From an uncultured Dialister sp. (GTDB taxonomy: Bacteria; Bacillota; Negativicutes; Veillonellales; Dialisteraceae), in assembly GCF_900765565.1 (NCBI RefSeq), contig NZ_CAAFRZ010000153.1, positions 1 through 41,071 of the forward strand: a DNA stretch of 41,071 nt. The letters run 5' to 3'. This document shows positions 1-9,321 of this stretch, piece by piece. Within the stretch, counting starts at the first letter, position 1. The number at the start of each line of letters is the position of its first letter. The notes under the pieces are model-generated. The model searched no databases and was not told the DNA's origin. It saw nothing but the letters and a program-made list of their open reading frames with translations. The position numbers and the translations under genes were made by a program.

Positions 1-73
1 AGTGCTATAGAAGATAGAAAAGGCAGTATTTATCGAATCAATTAAGCTTGTCCTGCCGCAGCATAGATATAAA

Positions 74-676
74 ATGTGCGGACTTCAGGGTGGTAAGGCA
101 TATGGTGTTGCTGATAACATAAGCACAGGAAGAAGTCCCTTGCCATATCAGCAAAATGTGCCGGTATTAAAATATAGTGACGGAATTTTATATACCAGCG
201 AGGAAAATAATGTATGCTTTACTAATGAGAGCAGGCAGGCGGCCGTTCTTTTCGATGCTAAGGATAGATTAATAAAAGGATGGTACCATATGGGGGAGAA
301 TTTGCTTGCTTATGACTGGCAGGCAGGTGGAAGTTATATATATGATTTAAATGGACAGAAACAGTTTAAATTTGGCAGTCAGCCCTATGATATCCTTGGC
401 AATACTGATGGTGGCCTTCTATTGATGATGATGCCAAAAGATGAATCTGGCACTACGCCATTAGACTTTGATATATTTTGGAGAGAATTATTATTATTTA
501 GATTCCATCATGTTTATGAGATATGTATTTATAATGAAAGAAACCACCTGTTCACACCTATATATCATGTAAATCCTTCCTATGGAACTGTAACTGAAAA
601 ATGGCAGAGCATTGATTTTGACAAAGATTATTTTGAGAGGATTAACCGAATCTTGCAAGATGATACGGGTCAATAA
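74..676 (+). CDS. Hypothetical protein, possible orphan immunity protein
   Basis: I do not recognise this 200-residue protein. It is soluble, with no signal peptide or membrane segment, and rich in aromatic and Gly residues; short beta-type stretches dominate the first half. The frame is open upstream to a stop at 8-10 with no better ATG, GTG or TTG, so ATG 74 is the best start, although the gene could be a remnant cut at its 5' end. It is AT-rich, and a CdiA-like fragment begins just as it ends. In orphan CDI arrays this is where the immunity gene of the preceding toxin module lies, so an immunity role is inferred from position only. Confidence 0.5.
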   Translation: MCGLQGGKAYGVADNISTGRSPLPYQQNVPVLKYSDGILYTSEENNVCFTNESRQAAVLFDAKDRLIKGWYHMGENLLAYDWQAGGSYIYDLNGQKQFKFGSQPYDILGNTDGGLLLMMMPKDESGTTPLDFDIFWRELLLFRFHHVYEICIYNERNHLFTPIYHVNPSYGTVTEKWQSIDFDKDYFERINRILQDDTGQ

Positions 677-1931
677 TCAGATGACAGATGTGTACCTCAA
701 AGGTGCTGTCATAGACAGCAAAGGCAGCGTGGATAAGAACACCCTCCGCACCGGGACTTTAAGCTGGGAAGATATAGAGAACAAGGCTGATTACACATCC
801 GGCGGCAGTGGCATTTCCTATACGGCCAAACTGGGTGGCAACGTAAATAACGACACCCCGTCCTCCAGAGAAAACAGCCGGTACGACAAAGAACCGGGTA
901 CGAATACCCATAACGAAAGCGATAAAGTCATCGGAACCTTCGACGGGAACCGCATTTCTCTCAATGAAAGAGGTCTTTTAGGTGTACCGTCAGCAGCGAC
1001 TAAAGGAAAAGCTGACTCTACTACTAGAGCATCCATGGCACCGGGGAAAATCGTTATTACCGATACAAAGAACCAGAAACAGGATGTTACCGGACTGGAT
1101 AGAAATACCAGGGACAGCCTGAACAAGCTGAAAACCATCTTTGATAAGACAAAGGCAGAAGAGCGGAAACAGCTGGTAGAAGAAATGAGCATCGTAGGCA
1201 ATGAAGCCATTCACGAACTGGCTGCAAGAAACGGCTGGGGTGAAGGTTCTATAGAAAAGACCGCCCTCCATGGCCTTCTTGGCGCCATGACAAGCAAAGC
1301 GGCCGGAAGCAGTGCCCTTGCCGGCATCCTTTCCGGTGGTGTGCAGGAATACGCCATGGGATACCTGCATAACCATATGCCAAAAGGCTGGGCATCAAAC
1401 CATCCCGACGAAGCACAGATGATTGCAGCCGGATTGGGCATGATTGTGGGAAGCATCTCCAACGATAAGAAAATAGGCGGATATATCGCCCAGATGGGGG
1501 CTAAGTGGAATATATTTGGAATGGAGTTAACAGAAGAAGAGAAACAGCAAGCTGATGAATTTTTTGAAGGTATTGCTAGCAAAATAACAAATTTAAGTGA
1601 TGAAGACAGGAATCATCTAAACGAAATATTAAAAGATGCAATTAATGACAAAAGTCTGGATGCACTGATAAGGCTAGCGAGATGGACAATTGAGCACTAT
1701 GGAGGGGAACTAAAGAACATTGGTTATGATGCGGATAAGGCTTATGGGGGATTACAGTTTTTATCTAAAATAGCTTTTTGGATTGATTTTGCACAGTATT
1801 TACAGAAATATTTTAATTTCCAAGTGGATAGATATAATGACTTGGAATCAAGATATCAAGCACAGGGAAGACAGTTTAGTGTAGAAATTTATAATCTTAT
1901 TAAGAGTGATACTAATCAGGCTATGGACTAA
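660..1931 (+). CDS. Orphan CdiA/filamentous haemagglutinin C-terminal fragment with variable toxin tail
   Basis: The first 280 or so residues resemble the late part of Negativicutes CdiA/FhaB-type exoproteins: a DVYLKGAVIDSKG stretch, a TGTLSWEDIENKADY stretch, then Ala/Gly-rich helical sequence around HGLLGAMTSKAAGSSALAG. From about base 1500 (after GAKWNIFG) the DNA turns clearly AT-rich and the sequence becomes an unfamiliar helical domain, as expected for a swapped CdiA-CT effector. No signal peptide, ESPR or secretion domain is present, so it is an orphan cassette, not a full exoprotein. The start is uncertain: ATG 660, ATG 681 and TTG 612 are in frame and none has a strong ribosome binding site; recognisable homology starts near 687. 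The next gene is a plausible immunity partner. Toxin activity is not identified. Confidence 0.6.
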   Translation: MIRVNNQMTDVYLKGAVIDSKGSVDKNTLRTGTLSWEDIENKADYTSGGSGISYTAKLGGNVNNDTPSSRENSRYDKEPGTNTHNESDKVIGTFDGNRISLNERGLLGVPSAATKGKADSTTRASMAPGKIVITDTKNQKQDVTGLDRNTRDSLNKLKTIFDKTKAEERKQLVEEMSIVGNEAIHELAARNGWGEGSIEKTALHGLLGAMTSKAAGSSALAGILSGGVQEYAMGYLHNHMPKGWASNHPDEAQMIAAGLGMIVGSISNDKKIGGYIAQMGAKWNIFGMELTEEEKQQADEFFEGIASKITNLSDEDRNHLNEILKDAINDKSLDALIRLARWTIEHYGGELKNIGYDADKAYGGLQFLSKIAFWIDFAQYLQKYFNFQVDRYNDLESRYQAQGRQFSVEIYNLIKSDTNQAMD

Positions 1932-1977
1932 CATTTTTCTGATATGGAAAGAGTAAGTTTGGCTTATAGAGGTTATT

Positions 1978-2394
1978 ATGATATATGAATTGATTGGTTT
2001 AATCGTTTGTATTATCGTCATATTTTGTGTCGTCTATATAAAAATTTGGGAGTTGAAACAGATTGATATAGCAGAGAAACAAATAGAAAATATGGAACGT
2101 ATTGATAGTACAATTGCTCAACAAGATTATCAATTGCTTTCATTAGCAGGAGGTTTATCACAATTTGAAGTCAATAAAATATACCCTACTCTGAAAAAAA
2201 GTGGGGCATGGCATTTTTGCACCATTAAAGTAAATAATAGAAGGATATATTTCAAGAAATATGATGGAATGAAAGGATACTTTGACATAAAAAGAGGTAA
2301 GGTCGACACGGTATCTTTAAATCATATTGTTGTTATGCGCAATGGAGAACTATTGATGGGGCCTTGTGAAGATAAAGATAAATACAATATTTAA
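1978..2394 (+). CDS. Small membrane-anchored protein, candidate immunity protein
   Basis: A 138-residue protein with one N-terminal hydrophobic segment (about residues 4-24), then a short helical linker and a basic, beta-rich domain of about 80 residues. I do not recognise the family. ATG 1978 is preceded by AGAGG at a good distance. It lies 46 bases after the orphan CdiA-like module and shares its low GC content, which is the usual arrangement of a CdiI immunity gene behind its toxin. The membrane anchor would suit an immunity protein against an effector acting at or entering through the inner membrane, but that is inference. Confidence 0.5.
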   Translation: MIYELIGLIVCIIVIFCVVYIKIWELKQIDIAEKQIENMERIDSTIAQQDYQLLSLAGGLSQFEVNKIYPTLKKSGAWHFCTIKVNNRRIYFKKYDGMKGYFDIKRGKVDTVSLNHIVVMRNGELLMGPCEDKDKYNI

Positions 2395-2510
2395 AGATAA
2401 AGCATATCTTCATGCTGAGCAGCATCAAAGCAGTAATTCTATCAGGGAGAGAATATACTTTATTAATACTTTCTCTTTTATTGAGAATTTGTCTTGAAGG
2501 AAAATGTTTG

Positions 2511-3508
2511 ATGAAAGATAAGCGCTTCTCCGCCCTCTATGGATTGGAAGCAGGAAAGAACCTGAAAGGGGCTGTATCGGGCTACATGGACAATGTGAAA
2601 ACCATAGAAGTTATGAAAGGGGATATGTCCCGCATCGATACCCTGCGAGAGGCTGTCAAAACAGATGGAATCGCTGCGCCCATGACAGAAAGCAATCTGG
2701 AAAATATCCGGGATGCGGAAGGGAAAATCATGGACTTAAAGAAGAAGTGGCGATTCTGATTGGCGAGACCGTAGGAAAATTGGCAGGGGGACAAAAAGGC
2801 ACAGGAGAAATGATAGCTTGGTCTGGCACAAAATATAATTGGTTTTCGCATGAGCAAAAACAGGAAAGGGATCATCTGATAGCGCAGGCAAGAGAGGATG
2901 GAAATGAAGCTCTAGCGCAAGAGGTAGAGGAATATTATCAAAAACTGGATGAAGACCAGGAACGAGTAAGAGAACATTTAGAAATACCGGAAAATGAAAG
3001 TTACTCTCCGGAGATGGAAACGGCTATTATCAATTCAAATCAAACAATTCGTGACTTAAGAGAAAGGGATAATGGATATATTGTGACCGTTGAAGCTTTG
3101 CGTCTGGCCAAACGGCAGGGCTTGACGGAATATAAATTTGGTGATGAAGATTTTATCACGCTAAGCGGCAGTATCGGATCCGGACTTGGCGTTTCTGGAG
3201 GATTTATTATGGACCGAACAGGAAATATATATTACACCATAGGTGGAGGCATGACATTTGGTGCAAGTGCTGGGGTTACAACTGGAAAATTGCAAGCAGA
3301 TACAAGTAACTGGGATGAAAATAATTTCAAATCAGCATTAACTGGTCAAAGTTTTGCATCTGGATATAGCCTTGGACCGATTTTAGCGACTGTTTCTGTG
3401 GGTACCTTATTTGGTGACAGGGAATTAGGTATTGGGACGGTAACAGGATTATCGGCTAGTGGAACATTCAATCAGGTCACGTTTATTTGTAATACTAGGG
3501 ATATTTAG
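2511..3508 (+). pseudogene. Second orphan CdiA-like module, frameshifted
   Basis: Two overlapping frames together make one CdiA-type module. The first (about 2511-2759) reads MKDKRFSALYGLEAGKNL and ends out of frame at IMDLKKKWRF. The second continues as LKEEVAILIGETVGKLAGG, then a WSGTKYNWFSHEQ segment, and runs to 3508. Adding one base near 2728-2731 turns the junction into GKIHGLKEEVAILIGE, joining both halves, so a one-base deletion is the likely lesion. If the second part is expressed alone it would start at GTG 2747. The last 110 residues are Gly/Ser/Thr-rich and strand-like (SGSIGSGLGVSGG, GGGMTFGASAGVTTGK), probably the variable tail. The bases before 2511 show no homology and are probably the cassette junction. 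Confidence 0.6.
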
Positions 3509-3522
3509 TCGAGGCAAACACC

Positions 3523-3963
3523 ATGAAAAAAGAGAGTCTGATTTCCATAGTATTTTGCATTACATTCATTGTACTTGTTGTAATTATCTATATGGGGAAG
3601 ACATATTTAAGGGGAACGGTTGTCCAAGGTAATGTTACTGAAATGGTAACTATATTTGAATCACTTCCCTCGCTTGGAGACGATGAAGAGAGATCATATG
3701 TTATAAATGAACGCTTTGTAAGTAAGTTTTTAAGAGGAAAATTGATTTACAAGAAAACATCAGCAAGTGAGGGAACTATTCGAATAAGAAAATATGCAAA
3801 AATAAATGGATGGACGGAACTGAAACGTAATAGCAATCAAAATGAATGCAGGATGGAGTTTAAAAAAGGCGATTGGGATTTGTTTGTTTACCATATCAAA
3901 GAAACTAATGTCTGGAATATAGGAATTATCAAATATGATTGGATATGGAATTTGGGGTTCTGA
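3523..3963 (+). CDS. Small membrane-anchored protein, candidate immunity protein
   Basis: A 146-residue protein with a strong N-terminal hydrophobic segment (about residues 6-24, after MKKES) and a C-terminal domain rich in Lys, Arg and Trp. There is no lipobox cysteine, so it is probably an anchored protein with its domain outside the cytoplasm. I do not recognise the family. It begins 14 bases after the second CdiA-like module, repeating the module-then-small-gene order seen at 660-2394, so it is probably that module's immunity gene. It is AT-rich like its neighbours and unlike the housekeeping genes that follow. Confidence 0.5.
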   Translation: MKKESLISIVFCITFIVLVVIIYMGKTYLRGTVVQGNVTEMVTIFESLPSLGDDEERSYVINERFVSKFLRGKLIYKKTSASEGTIRIRKYAKINGWTELKRNSNQNECRMEFKKGDWDLFVYHIKETNVWNIGIIKYDWIWNLGF

Positions 3964-4059
3964 GAAAGCAGCCGGTACCAGGCATATCCATCAGGAAATA
4001 TTTTTCCCCAATATGTACCCCTTTCAGACTCACGAAAAAGGGATTTTATATCAAAGTCA

Positions 4060-4097
4060 AGCAGGAGAAGGACCGGCGGCTGTTCTCCTGCTTTTTT
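4060..4097 (+). terminator. Rho-independent terminator closing the CDI cassette region
   Basis: A perfect 10-bp stem (AGCAGGAGAA with TTCTCCTGCT) around a 13-base GC-rich loop is followed at once by six T. It lies about 100 bases after the last small cassette gene and before the pnp promoter. Confidence 0.85.
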
Positions 4098-4148
4098 CGT
4101 GTTTACCAGGGATGATGGACTTTTTCATCTGATGACGAAACATTCCTA

Positions 4149-4177
4149 TTCACTTTGCCATAACTATCCTGTATAAT
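4149..4177 (+). promoter_or_regulatory. Probable sigma-A promoter of pnp-dut
   Basis: A perfect TATAAT at 4172-4177 lies 17 bases after a weaker TTCACT at 4149-4154. The next gene start is pnp at 4224. The upstream terminator supports a new transcription unit starting here. Confidence 0.6.
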
Positions 4178-4223
4178 AAGAAAATACGTGAAAAAGGATT
4201 TATTGATTACAGGAGGAAAAGGA

Positions 4224-6314
4224 ATGTTCAAGACATTTCAGATGGAACTGGCCGGTCGTCCGCTTATTATTGAGACTGGCAAGATGGCAAAGCAGGCCAA
4301 TGGTGCCGTACTGGTGAGATACGGTGATACGGTGGTGCTGGTGGCTACCACTGCCAGCAAGGAACCGAGGGAAGGAACTGATTTCTTCCCCCTGACCGTG
4401 GATTATGAAGAAAAGATGTATGCCGTAGGCAAGATGCCCGGAGGATTCCTGCGTCGTGAAGGCCGTCCGGGAAATTCCGCCATTCTGAATGCCCGTCTGA
4501 TTGACCGTCCTATCCGTCCGCTTTTTGATAAACGCTGCCGCAACGATGTGCATGTGGTGGCTACGGTGCTGTCTGTGGACTACGACAATGCGCCGGAGCT
4601 GTGCGGCATGCTGGGGGCTTCCGCTTCCATCGGTATTTCCGATATTCCCTGGGATGGCCCCATTGCCGGTGTCCGCATCGGCCGGGTAGATGGCCAGTAT
4701 GTGGTGAACCCCACCCAGGAACAGCTGGCAGCTTCTACCATGAACATTACCGTAGCAGGTACAGAAGAAGCCATCATGATGGTTGAAGGCGGCGCCAACG
4801 AAGCACCGGAAGAAGAAGTGCTGGATGCTATCCTCTTCGGTCATGAAACCATTAAAGAACTCTGCCGCTTCCAGAAGAAGATCATTGCAGAAGTGGGCAA
4901 GGAAAAGAGAAAACTCGTTTTCCCGGAAATTCCGGAAGAAATCGAAAAGGCCGTGGCCGACTATGCCACCGCTGACCTGAAGAAGGCTATTTTCGACGCC
5001 GACAAACTCAGAAGAGATGGCAACATTGATGCAGTAAAGAAAGCAGCCAAAGAACATTTCGCTGACATCTATCCCGACAACGGCGGCGACGTGGCAGAAA
5101 GCCTGGACCACCTGACAAAGCAGATTGTCCGGGACTCCATTTCCAATGAAGGCATCCGTCCGGACGGCAGAAAGCTCACCGAAATCCGTCCAATTACCTG
5201 CGAAGTGGGACTGCTCCCGAGAGTTCACGGCAGCGCCCTCTTCACCCGCGGCCAGACCCAGGCTCTTTCCGTAACCACCCTGGCTCCCATGTCTGAAACC
5301 CAGATCATCGATGACCTCACCCCGATTACCGAAAAGAGATACATTCACCAGTACAATTTCCCCTCCTACTGCGTAGGCGAAACCAAGGGCTCCCGGGGAC
5401 CGGGACGCCGGGAAATCGGTCATGGCGCCCTGGCAGAACGGGCACTCCGTCCGGTGATTCCTTCGGTAGAAGAATTCCCCTATGCCATCCGCGTAGTTTC
5501 TGAAATCCTTGAATCCAACGGCTCCTCCTCCCAGGCTTCCGTATGCGGCAGCACCATGTCCCTCATGAATGCCGGCGTACCGATTAAAGCTCCGGTAGCA
5601 GGCATTGCTATGGGTCTCATCGAAAACGGCGGCAAGTTCAGCATCCTTTCCGATATCCAGGGCATGGAAGACGCACTGGGGGATATGGACTTCAAGGTGG
5701 CCGGCACCGCAAAAGGCGTCACCGCCATCCAGATGGATATCAAAGTTCACGGCATTACCCGTGATATCCTCCTGCAGGCACTGAAACAGGCCCATGAAGG
5801 ACGGCTCTTCATCCTCGGAAAGATTGCGGAATGCATCGACAAGCCTGCAGACCACCTGTCCCCCTATGCACCGAAGATCATTGCCATCACCATCCCCGTA
5901 GACAAGATCCGCGAAGTCATCGGTGCCGGCGGCAAGACCATCAACAAGATCCAGGATGAAACAGGCACGAAGCTGGACATCGAAGAAGACGGCCACGTCT
6001 ATATTTCCTCCACCGACGAAGAAGCAGCCCAGAAGGCAAAGAAGATCGTAGAAGGCCTCACCCATGAAGTGAAGGCAGGGGAAACCTACCTGGGCCGGGT
6101 AACACGGCTCATGAAATTCGGCGCCTTCGTAGAAATCCTGCCGGGCAAAGAAGGCCTGGTCCATGTATCCCAGCTGGCCCTCCACAGAGTGGAAAAGCCG
6201 GAAGACGTGGTCCATGTGGGCGATGAAATTATGGTCAAGGTCACCGAAATCGACGACAAAGGCCGGATTAACCTGTCCCGCAAAGCTCTTCTTCTGGACA
6301 AGAAAAACAAATGA
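4224..6314 (+). CDS. pnp: Polyribonucleotide nucleotidyltransferase (PNPase)
   Basis: PNPase degrades RNA 3' to 5' with phosphate, releasing nucleoside diphosphates, and works as a trimer in the cytoplasm. At 696 residues it has the normal length and domain order: first RNase PH domain ([20 protein letters not shown]), helical linker, second RNase PH domain ([18 protein letters not shown]), KH domain with its GAGG loop ([18 protein letters not shown]) and S1 domain ([15 protein letters not shown]). ATG 4224 is chosen because AGGAGG stands 7 bases before it and the mature start [11 protein letters not shown] fits the family; an in-frame GTG at 4188 would add 12 unlikely residues. Its stop overlaps the dut start (ATGA), so the two are translationally coupled. 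Confidence 0.97.
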   Translation: MFKTFQMELAGRPLIIETGKMAKQANGAVLVRYGDTVVLVATTASKEPREGTDFFPLTVDYEEKMYAVGKMPGGFLRREGRPGNSAILNARLIDRPIRPLFDKRCRNDVHVVATVLSVDYDNAPELCGMLGASASIGISDIPWDGPIAGVRIGRVDGQYVVNPTQEQLAASTMNITVAGTEEAIMMVEGGANEAPEEEVLDAILFGHETIKELCRFQKKIIAEVGKEKRKLVFPEIPEEIEKAVADYATADLKKAIFDADKLRRDGNIDAVKKAAKEHFADIYPDNGGDVAESLDHLTKQIVRDSISNEGIRPDGRKLTEIRPITCEVGLLPRVHGSALFTRGQTQALSVTTLAPMSETQIIDDLTPITEKRYIHQYNFPSYCVGETKGSRGPGRREIGHGALAERALRPVIPSVEEFPYAIRVVSEILESNGSSSQASVCGSTMSLMNAGVPIKAPVAGIAMGLIENGGKFSILSDIQGMEDALGDMDFKVAGTAKGVTAIQMDIKVHGITRDILLQALKQAHEGRLFILGKIAECIDKPADHLSPYAPKIIAITIPVDKIREVIGAGGKTINKIQDETGTKLDIEEDGHVYISSTDEEAAQKAKKIVEGLTHEVKAGETYLGRVTRLMKFGAFVEILPGKEGLVHVSQLALHRVEKPEDVVHVGDEIMVKVTEIDDKGRINLSRKALLLDKKNK

Positions 6315-6757
6315 GAAGCCGAGGATTTGAAATCGTAACGGCCTATGAAGGCAAGGGAATCCATATCCCCGTAAGAAAGACCGCCTCCAGCGCCGGCTAC
6401 GACATCGAAAGCGCAGCGGACATGGACATTGTTCCGGGCAAAGTCACCCTCATTCCCACAGGCCTCAAGGCCTGCATGGAAGCAGACGAATACCTGGGCA
6501 TCTACATCCGCTCCAGCATGGCCATCAAACATGGCATTATCCTCATCAACAGCACCGGAATTATCGACTCCGACTACTACAATAACGAGGACAACGAAGG
6601 TCACATTATGGTGGCCGTATACAACACAGGAAAAGAACCGTTCCACGTGGCCAAAGGCGACCGGGTGGCCCAAGGGATTTTCCAGAAATACCTGAAGACC
6701 GACGGCGACCGGGCCGAAGGAAAACGGACCGGCGGCGTAGGCAGCACCGGAAAATAA
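6311..6757 (+). CDS. dut: dUTP diphosphatase
   Basis: Hydrolyses dUTP to dUMP and pyrophosphate, keeping uracil out of DNA and supplying dTMP synthesis. The 148 residues show the five motifs of trimeric dUTPases in order: AGYDI, RSSMA, the [12 protein letters not shown] segment with the catalytic Asp, GDRVAQGIF, and the C-terminal P-loop-like GGVGSTGK. The start overlaps the pnp stop by four bases. A bidirectional terminator follows directly, so pnp-dut forms a two-gene unit. Confidence 0.93.
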   Translation: MRSRGFEIVTAYEGKGIHIPVRKTASSAGYDIESAADMDIVPGKVTLIPTGLKACMEADEYLGIYIRSSMAIKHGIILINSTGIIDSDYYNNEDNEGHIMVAVYNTGKEPFHVAKGDRVAQGIFQKYLKTDGDRAEGKRTGGVGSTGK

Positions 6758-6762
6758 AAAAA

Positions 6763-6804
6763 GGGGCAGTGAGGAAATGGGATTTCATTTCTCACTGCCC
6801 TTTT
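6763..6804. terminator. Rho-independent terminator after pnp-dut
   Basis: GGGCAGTGAG pairs perfectly with CTCACTGCCC, extended inward by AAATG/CATTT with one bulged G, and is followed by TTTT. A run of A precedes the stem, so it could also work on the other strand. Confidence 0.85.
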
Positions 6805-6819
6805 GGGATGTTGACTAAA

Positions 6820-7039
6820 AGTGGCTGAGGTGGCTGAAGTGACTGAGGGGAACGCCCTGTGGGCGAGGGGGTGGTGTGCCGCAGCAGAATTAAATGGCGG
6901 CACGAATATTAGATCCGGCGGCGAAGCCGCAGAATAAAACTTCGCGGCGCTTTCAAATTTGTGCGCCGCACCATCCCCTCGGGCGAAGCCCGTTCCCCCT
7001 GAGCCACCTCGCCGAAGGCGATTCCCCTCAGCCACTTCT
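6820..7039. repeat. Intergenic mosaic hairpin repeat, family 1, copy A
   Basis: This starts with GTGGCTGAGG-type short repeats and ends with their complement (CCTCAGCCAC). Between lie small hairpins: CGCCCTGTGGGCG, GTGCCGC/GCGGCAC, GCGGCGC/GCGCCGC around an AT-rich loop, GGGCGAAGCCC and CGCCGAAGGCG. The same order recurs in copies D, G and I. It fills the gap between the dut terminator and the nudF gene. No coding function is apparent. Confidence 0.8.
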
Positions 7040-7087
7040 CACAAGCATGGAGTTGCAACTTATACTTACCATAAAGGAGTAATCATC

Positions 7088-7615
7088 ATGAGCATCGAAA
7101 AGGAAAAACTGATTCACCGCAAGCCCATTTACGACGGGCAGATCATCCATGTATTCAAAGACACCGTAGAACTGGCAGGCCGGGAAACCATCCGGGAAGT
7201 GGTGCTCCATCAGGGAGCCGCAGCTATTATTCCGGTGACCGACAAAGGTGAAGTGCTCTTCGTGAAACAGTACCGGTACCCCGTGGAAGAGGCACTTCTC
7301 GAAATTCCGGCGGGGAAAATGGACCCCGGCGAGACCCCGGAACAGTGCGCCGCCCGGGAATTGGAAGAAGAGACAGGGTACAGGGGAAAACTGACAAAAC
7401 TGGGCTACGTCTACACCACCCCCGGCTTCTGCAACGAAACCATTCACCTTTACCTGGCCACGGACCTGGTCCACACGAAACAGCACCTGGACGAAGGAGA
7501 ATTTTTGGACGTCCTCCCCATGCCCCTGAAAAAAGTATGGCAGATGATAGGGGAAGGAAAGATGTTCGACGCCAAGTCATTGGCTGCTTTTGCCATGGCC
7601 AAAGGAAAGATATAA
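7088..7615 (+). CDS. nudF: ADP-ribose pyrophosphatase-like Nudix hydrolase
   Basis: A 175-residue NudF-type protein that probably cleaves ADP-ribose to AMP and ribose 5-phosphate. The Nudix box is complete: GKMDPGE, then AARELEEETGY with the metal-binding Glu residues. The family's N-terminal pattern (REVVLHQGAAAIIPV, VLFVKQYRYPVEEALLEIPAG) and the downstream YTTPGFCNETIHLY stretch are present. ATG 7088 is preceded by AAAGGAG; the frame is open further upstream but that part translates repeat copy A. The gene stands alone between repeats. Substrate is inferred from the family; other sugar nucleotides are possible. Confidence 0.88.
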   Translation: MSIEKEKLIHRKPIYDGQIIHVFKDTVELAGRETIREVVLHQGAAAIIPVTDKGEVLFVKQYRYPVEEALLEIPAGKMDPGETPEQCAARELEEETGYRGKLTKLGYVYTTPGFCNETIHLYLATDLVHTKQHLDEGEFLDVLPMPLKKVWQMIGEGKMFDAKSLAAFAMAKGKI

Positions 7616-7641
7616 TAGACAGCTGGCAGGTGGATAAGAGG

Positions 7642-7900
7642 AAGGTGGTGGTAAATTAGGAATGAAAAATGAATGTACCGGCGCACAAGTCATATAGCTG
7701 CCTTATGAAATATGTTAGGAGCGAAGCTGCAGGTGGAAACCTGACGACTCTATTCCCAAAACATGAAATTGACTCTGCATTAGGGCCATTCCTTGGGAAG
7801 GGGCTCCCGCGGGGGGGAGTTGATGGAATCGTCCCAAAAGGCCTGACCAGCTCAAAGCTCCATGTGTTCTCACGTCGCCTGGCCAAACAATCGCTGCAGG
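7642..7900. repeat. Degenerate intergenic repeat, copy B
   Basis: A decayed relative of copy C: both share an AATTAG-AATGA-AATGAATG stretch, GGCGCACAA-TCATATAG, a CCCAAAACATG segment and a GGGGCTCC module. The short hairpins are mostly disrupted. It lies between two convergent genes and contains no gene that I can support. Confidence 0.6.
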
Positions 7901-7906
7901 CCTCGC

Positions 7907-8677
7907 CTATCCTTTCACACCCAACAGCAGCAGCCAACGCTGGGTGAAATAGAGATTTCCTTCCTTTTCAAAAGGAGCAAATCCGGTCTTTTGACCGCCC
8001 TGGAGTTCATTTTCCAGGGCTTTTTTAATTGCCCGGCGGCTCTCTTCCTTTGTTTTTGTCAGATTCAGCCAGGCGGAAAGGGATACTTCGATAGGGTTAT
8101 GTTCTTCTGTTTTCAAAGTGAATCCATACTTTTCATAAAGCGCCAGAAATTCCGCAAGGCTCCTGTTTTTCACGTGGGACGGGTCCCGGAGAATTTCCAG
8201 GGCATCCTCTTTTTCCCGGAGCTCCTCCGATGCCGCTTCCATGTCGATGACCGCTAAGGTGCCTCCTTTTTTAAGAACCCTGGTCATTTCAGAAAAGGGC
8301 TTCTCCATTTCAGCAAAGTGGTGGAAAGCGAGCCTGGAAATGACCACGTCAAACGTTTCATCTTCAAAGGGCATGTCTTCCACGATACCGAGTTTGAAAT
8401 CCATATTGGAGAGCCCCTTTTTTTTGGCAGCTTCTTTTCCCACATCCAGCATGGCTTCTGTGGCGTCCAGGCAGGTCACATGGGCCGCAAAGGGGGCAAT
8501 GGACCGCCCATTGGCGCAGGTGCCGCTGGCAGCATCCAGGACATTTTCATTACCCCGAAGACGGAGGGACGTTACCGTATGGGCGAGATAGTCTTTTTTG
8601 GAAAAATTCATGGCTCCGGACTCAAAATTCTTCGCCTGGAGAGTGAAGGAAGCTCTGATTTTGTCTAATGTGTTCAT
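7907..8677 (-). CDS. Class I SAM-dependent methyltransferase
   Basis: A 256-residue UbiE/Methyltransf_11-type protein. The SAM-binding motif I reads NVLDAASGTCANG, motif II has an acidic residue at the end of the next strand (VTCLDATEAML), and the later FDVVISRLAFHHF and LKKGGTLAVIDME segments are the usual post-motif strands. The start is supported by AAGGAG eight bases upstream on the minus strand. No substrate can be assigned: relatives methylate quinones, small metabolites or metalloids. It is divergent from tag and convergent with nudF, so context gives no pathway. Confidence 0.82.
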   Translation of the reverse strand: MNTLDKIRASFTLQAKNFESGAMNFSKKDYLAHTVTSLRLRGNENVLDAASGTCANGRSIAPFAAHVTCLDATEAMLDVGKEAAKKKGLSNMDFKLGIVEDMPFEDETFDVVISRLAFHHFAEMEKPFSEMTRVLKKGGTLAVIDMEAASEELREKEDALEILRDPSHVKNRSLAEFLALYEKYGFTLKTEEHNPIEVSLSAWLNLTKTKEESRRAIKKALENELQGGQKTGFAPFEKEGNLYFTQRWLLLLGVKG

Positions 8678-8719
8678 AATGGGATATCTCCTTATGACTT
8701 AAAAGGGCAGTCTTGCCGG

Positions 8720-9170
8720 AAGTGGTGAAAAGTGAATGAGGGGTAATGCCCTGCGGGCAAGGTGGGGGGAAAAATTAGAAATGAGGAATGAATGTGGCGG
8801 CGCACAATTCATATAGCGCCGCGAATAATGCATTCAGCGGTTTTGCCGCAGATGGGTTCCAAATGACTCTGACCCCAAAACATGCAAATGCCTCAGCACG
8901 AGGCCTTTCCTCGAAAAGGGGCTCCTGGTGGGAGGGGTTCACGGGGTTCTCGGTCGCCTGGCGGCTCCCTGCGAACTCTGTTCGCTTGCCGCCGCACTGC
9001 GGTGGGGTTAGCTGCAGGGAACTGATGGATTCGGCCCGCAGGGCTTGTCCCATCTATTTTCTATCGTCTAACGGTCCAAAAGCTGTTCACTCGATTTATT
9101 CGATGTAAAACGATTTCGCCGCGAAGCGGCTGATCCGCTGTCAGCTGTAAGCGGATAGCCACTCTTTTCC
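8720..9170. repeat. Intergenic mosaic repeat, copy C
   Basis: This opens with the GGGGTAATGCCCTGCGGGCAAGG-type start of family 1 and continues with GGCGGCGCACAATTCATATAG, a shared motif of copies D, E and G. It then changes into a second module with CTCGGTCGCCTGGCGGCTCC, also found in copies E, H and L. It ends in hairpin-rich sequence around GCCGCGAAGCGGC. This fills the 640-base gap between the methyltransferase and tag; no gene seen. Confidence 0.7.
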
Positions 9171-9283
9171 TGTCTTTCTCATCTTATTCTATCCCCATAT
9201 TCTCTCAAATAGCAATGTAGCATAAACCTTCCGGTCCGTAATAAATCTTTATGGTTTCCAACCGTATTGCCCCCTTTCCGCCA

Positions 9284-9292
9284 TGGTACAAT
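9284..9292 (+). promoter_or_regulatory. Extended -10 promoter element upstream of tag
   Basis: TGGTACAAT fits an extended -10 box (TGnTATAAT-like). The possible -35 (TTGCCC at 9267-9272) is too close to be convincing. The tag start is 30 bases downstream. Confidence 0.5.
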
Positions 9293-9321
9293 AATAGGGA
9301 TAAAGGAAAGGAGGCGGCTCC

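Noticed and set aside
3935..4132. Small open frame of 65 codons after the last CDI cassette gene
   Set aside because: It overlaps the previous gene, runs through the terminator hairpin and has no ribosome binding site.
4200..6215. Long minus-strand open frame opposite pnp
   Set aside because: Antisense shadow of a certain gene; no recognisable motif.
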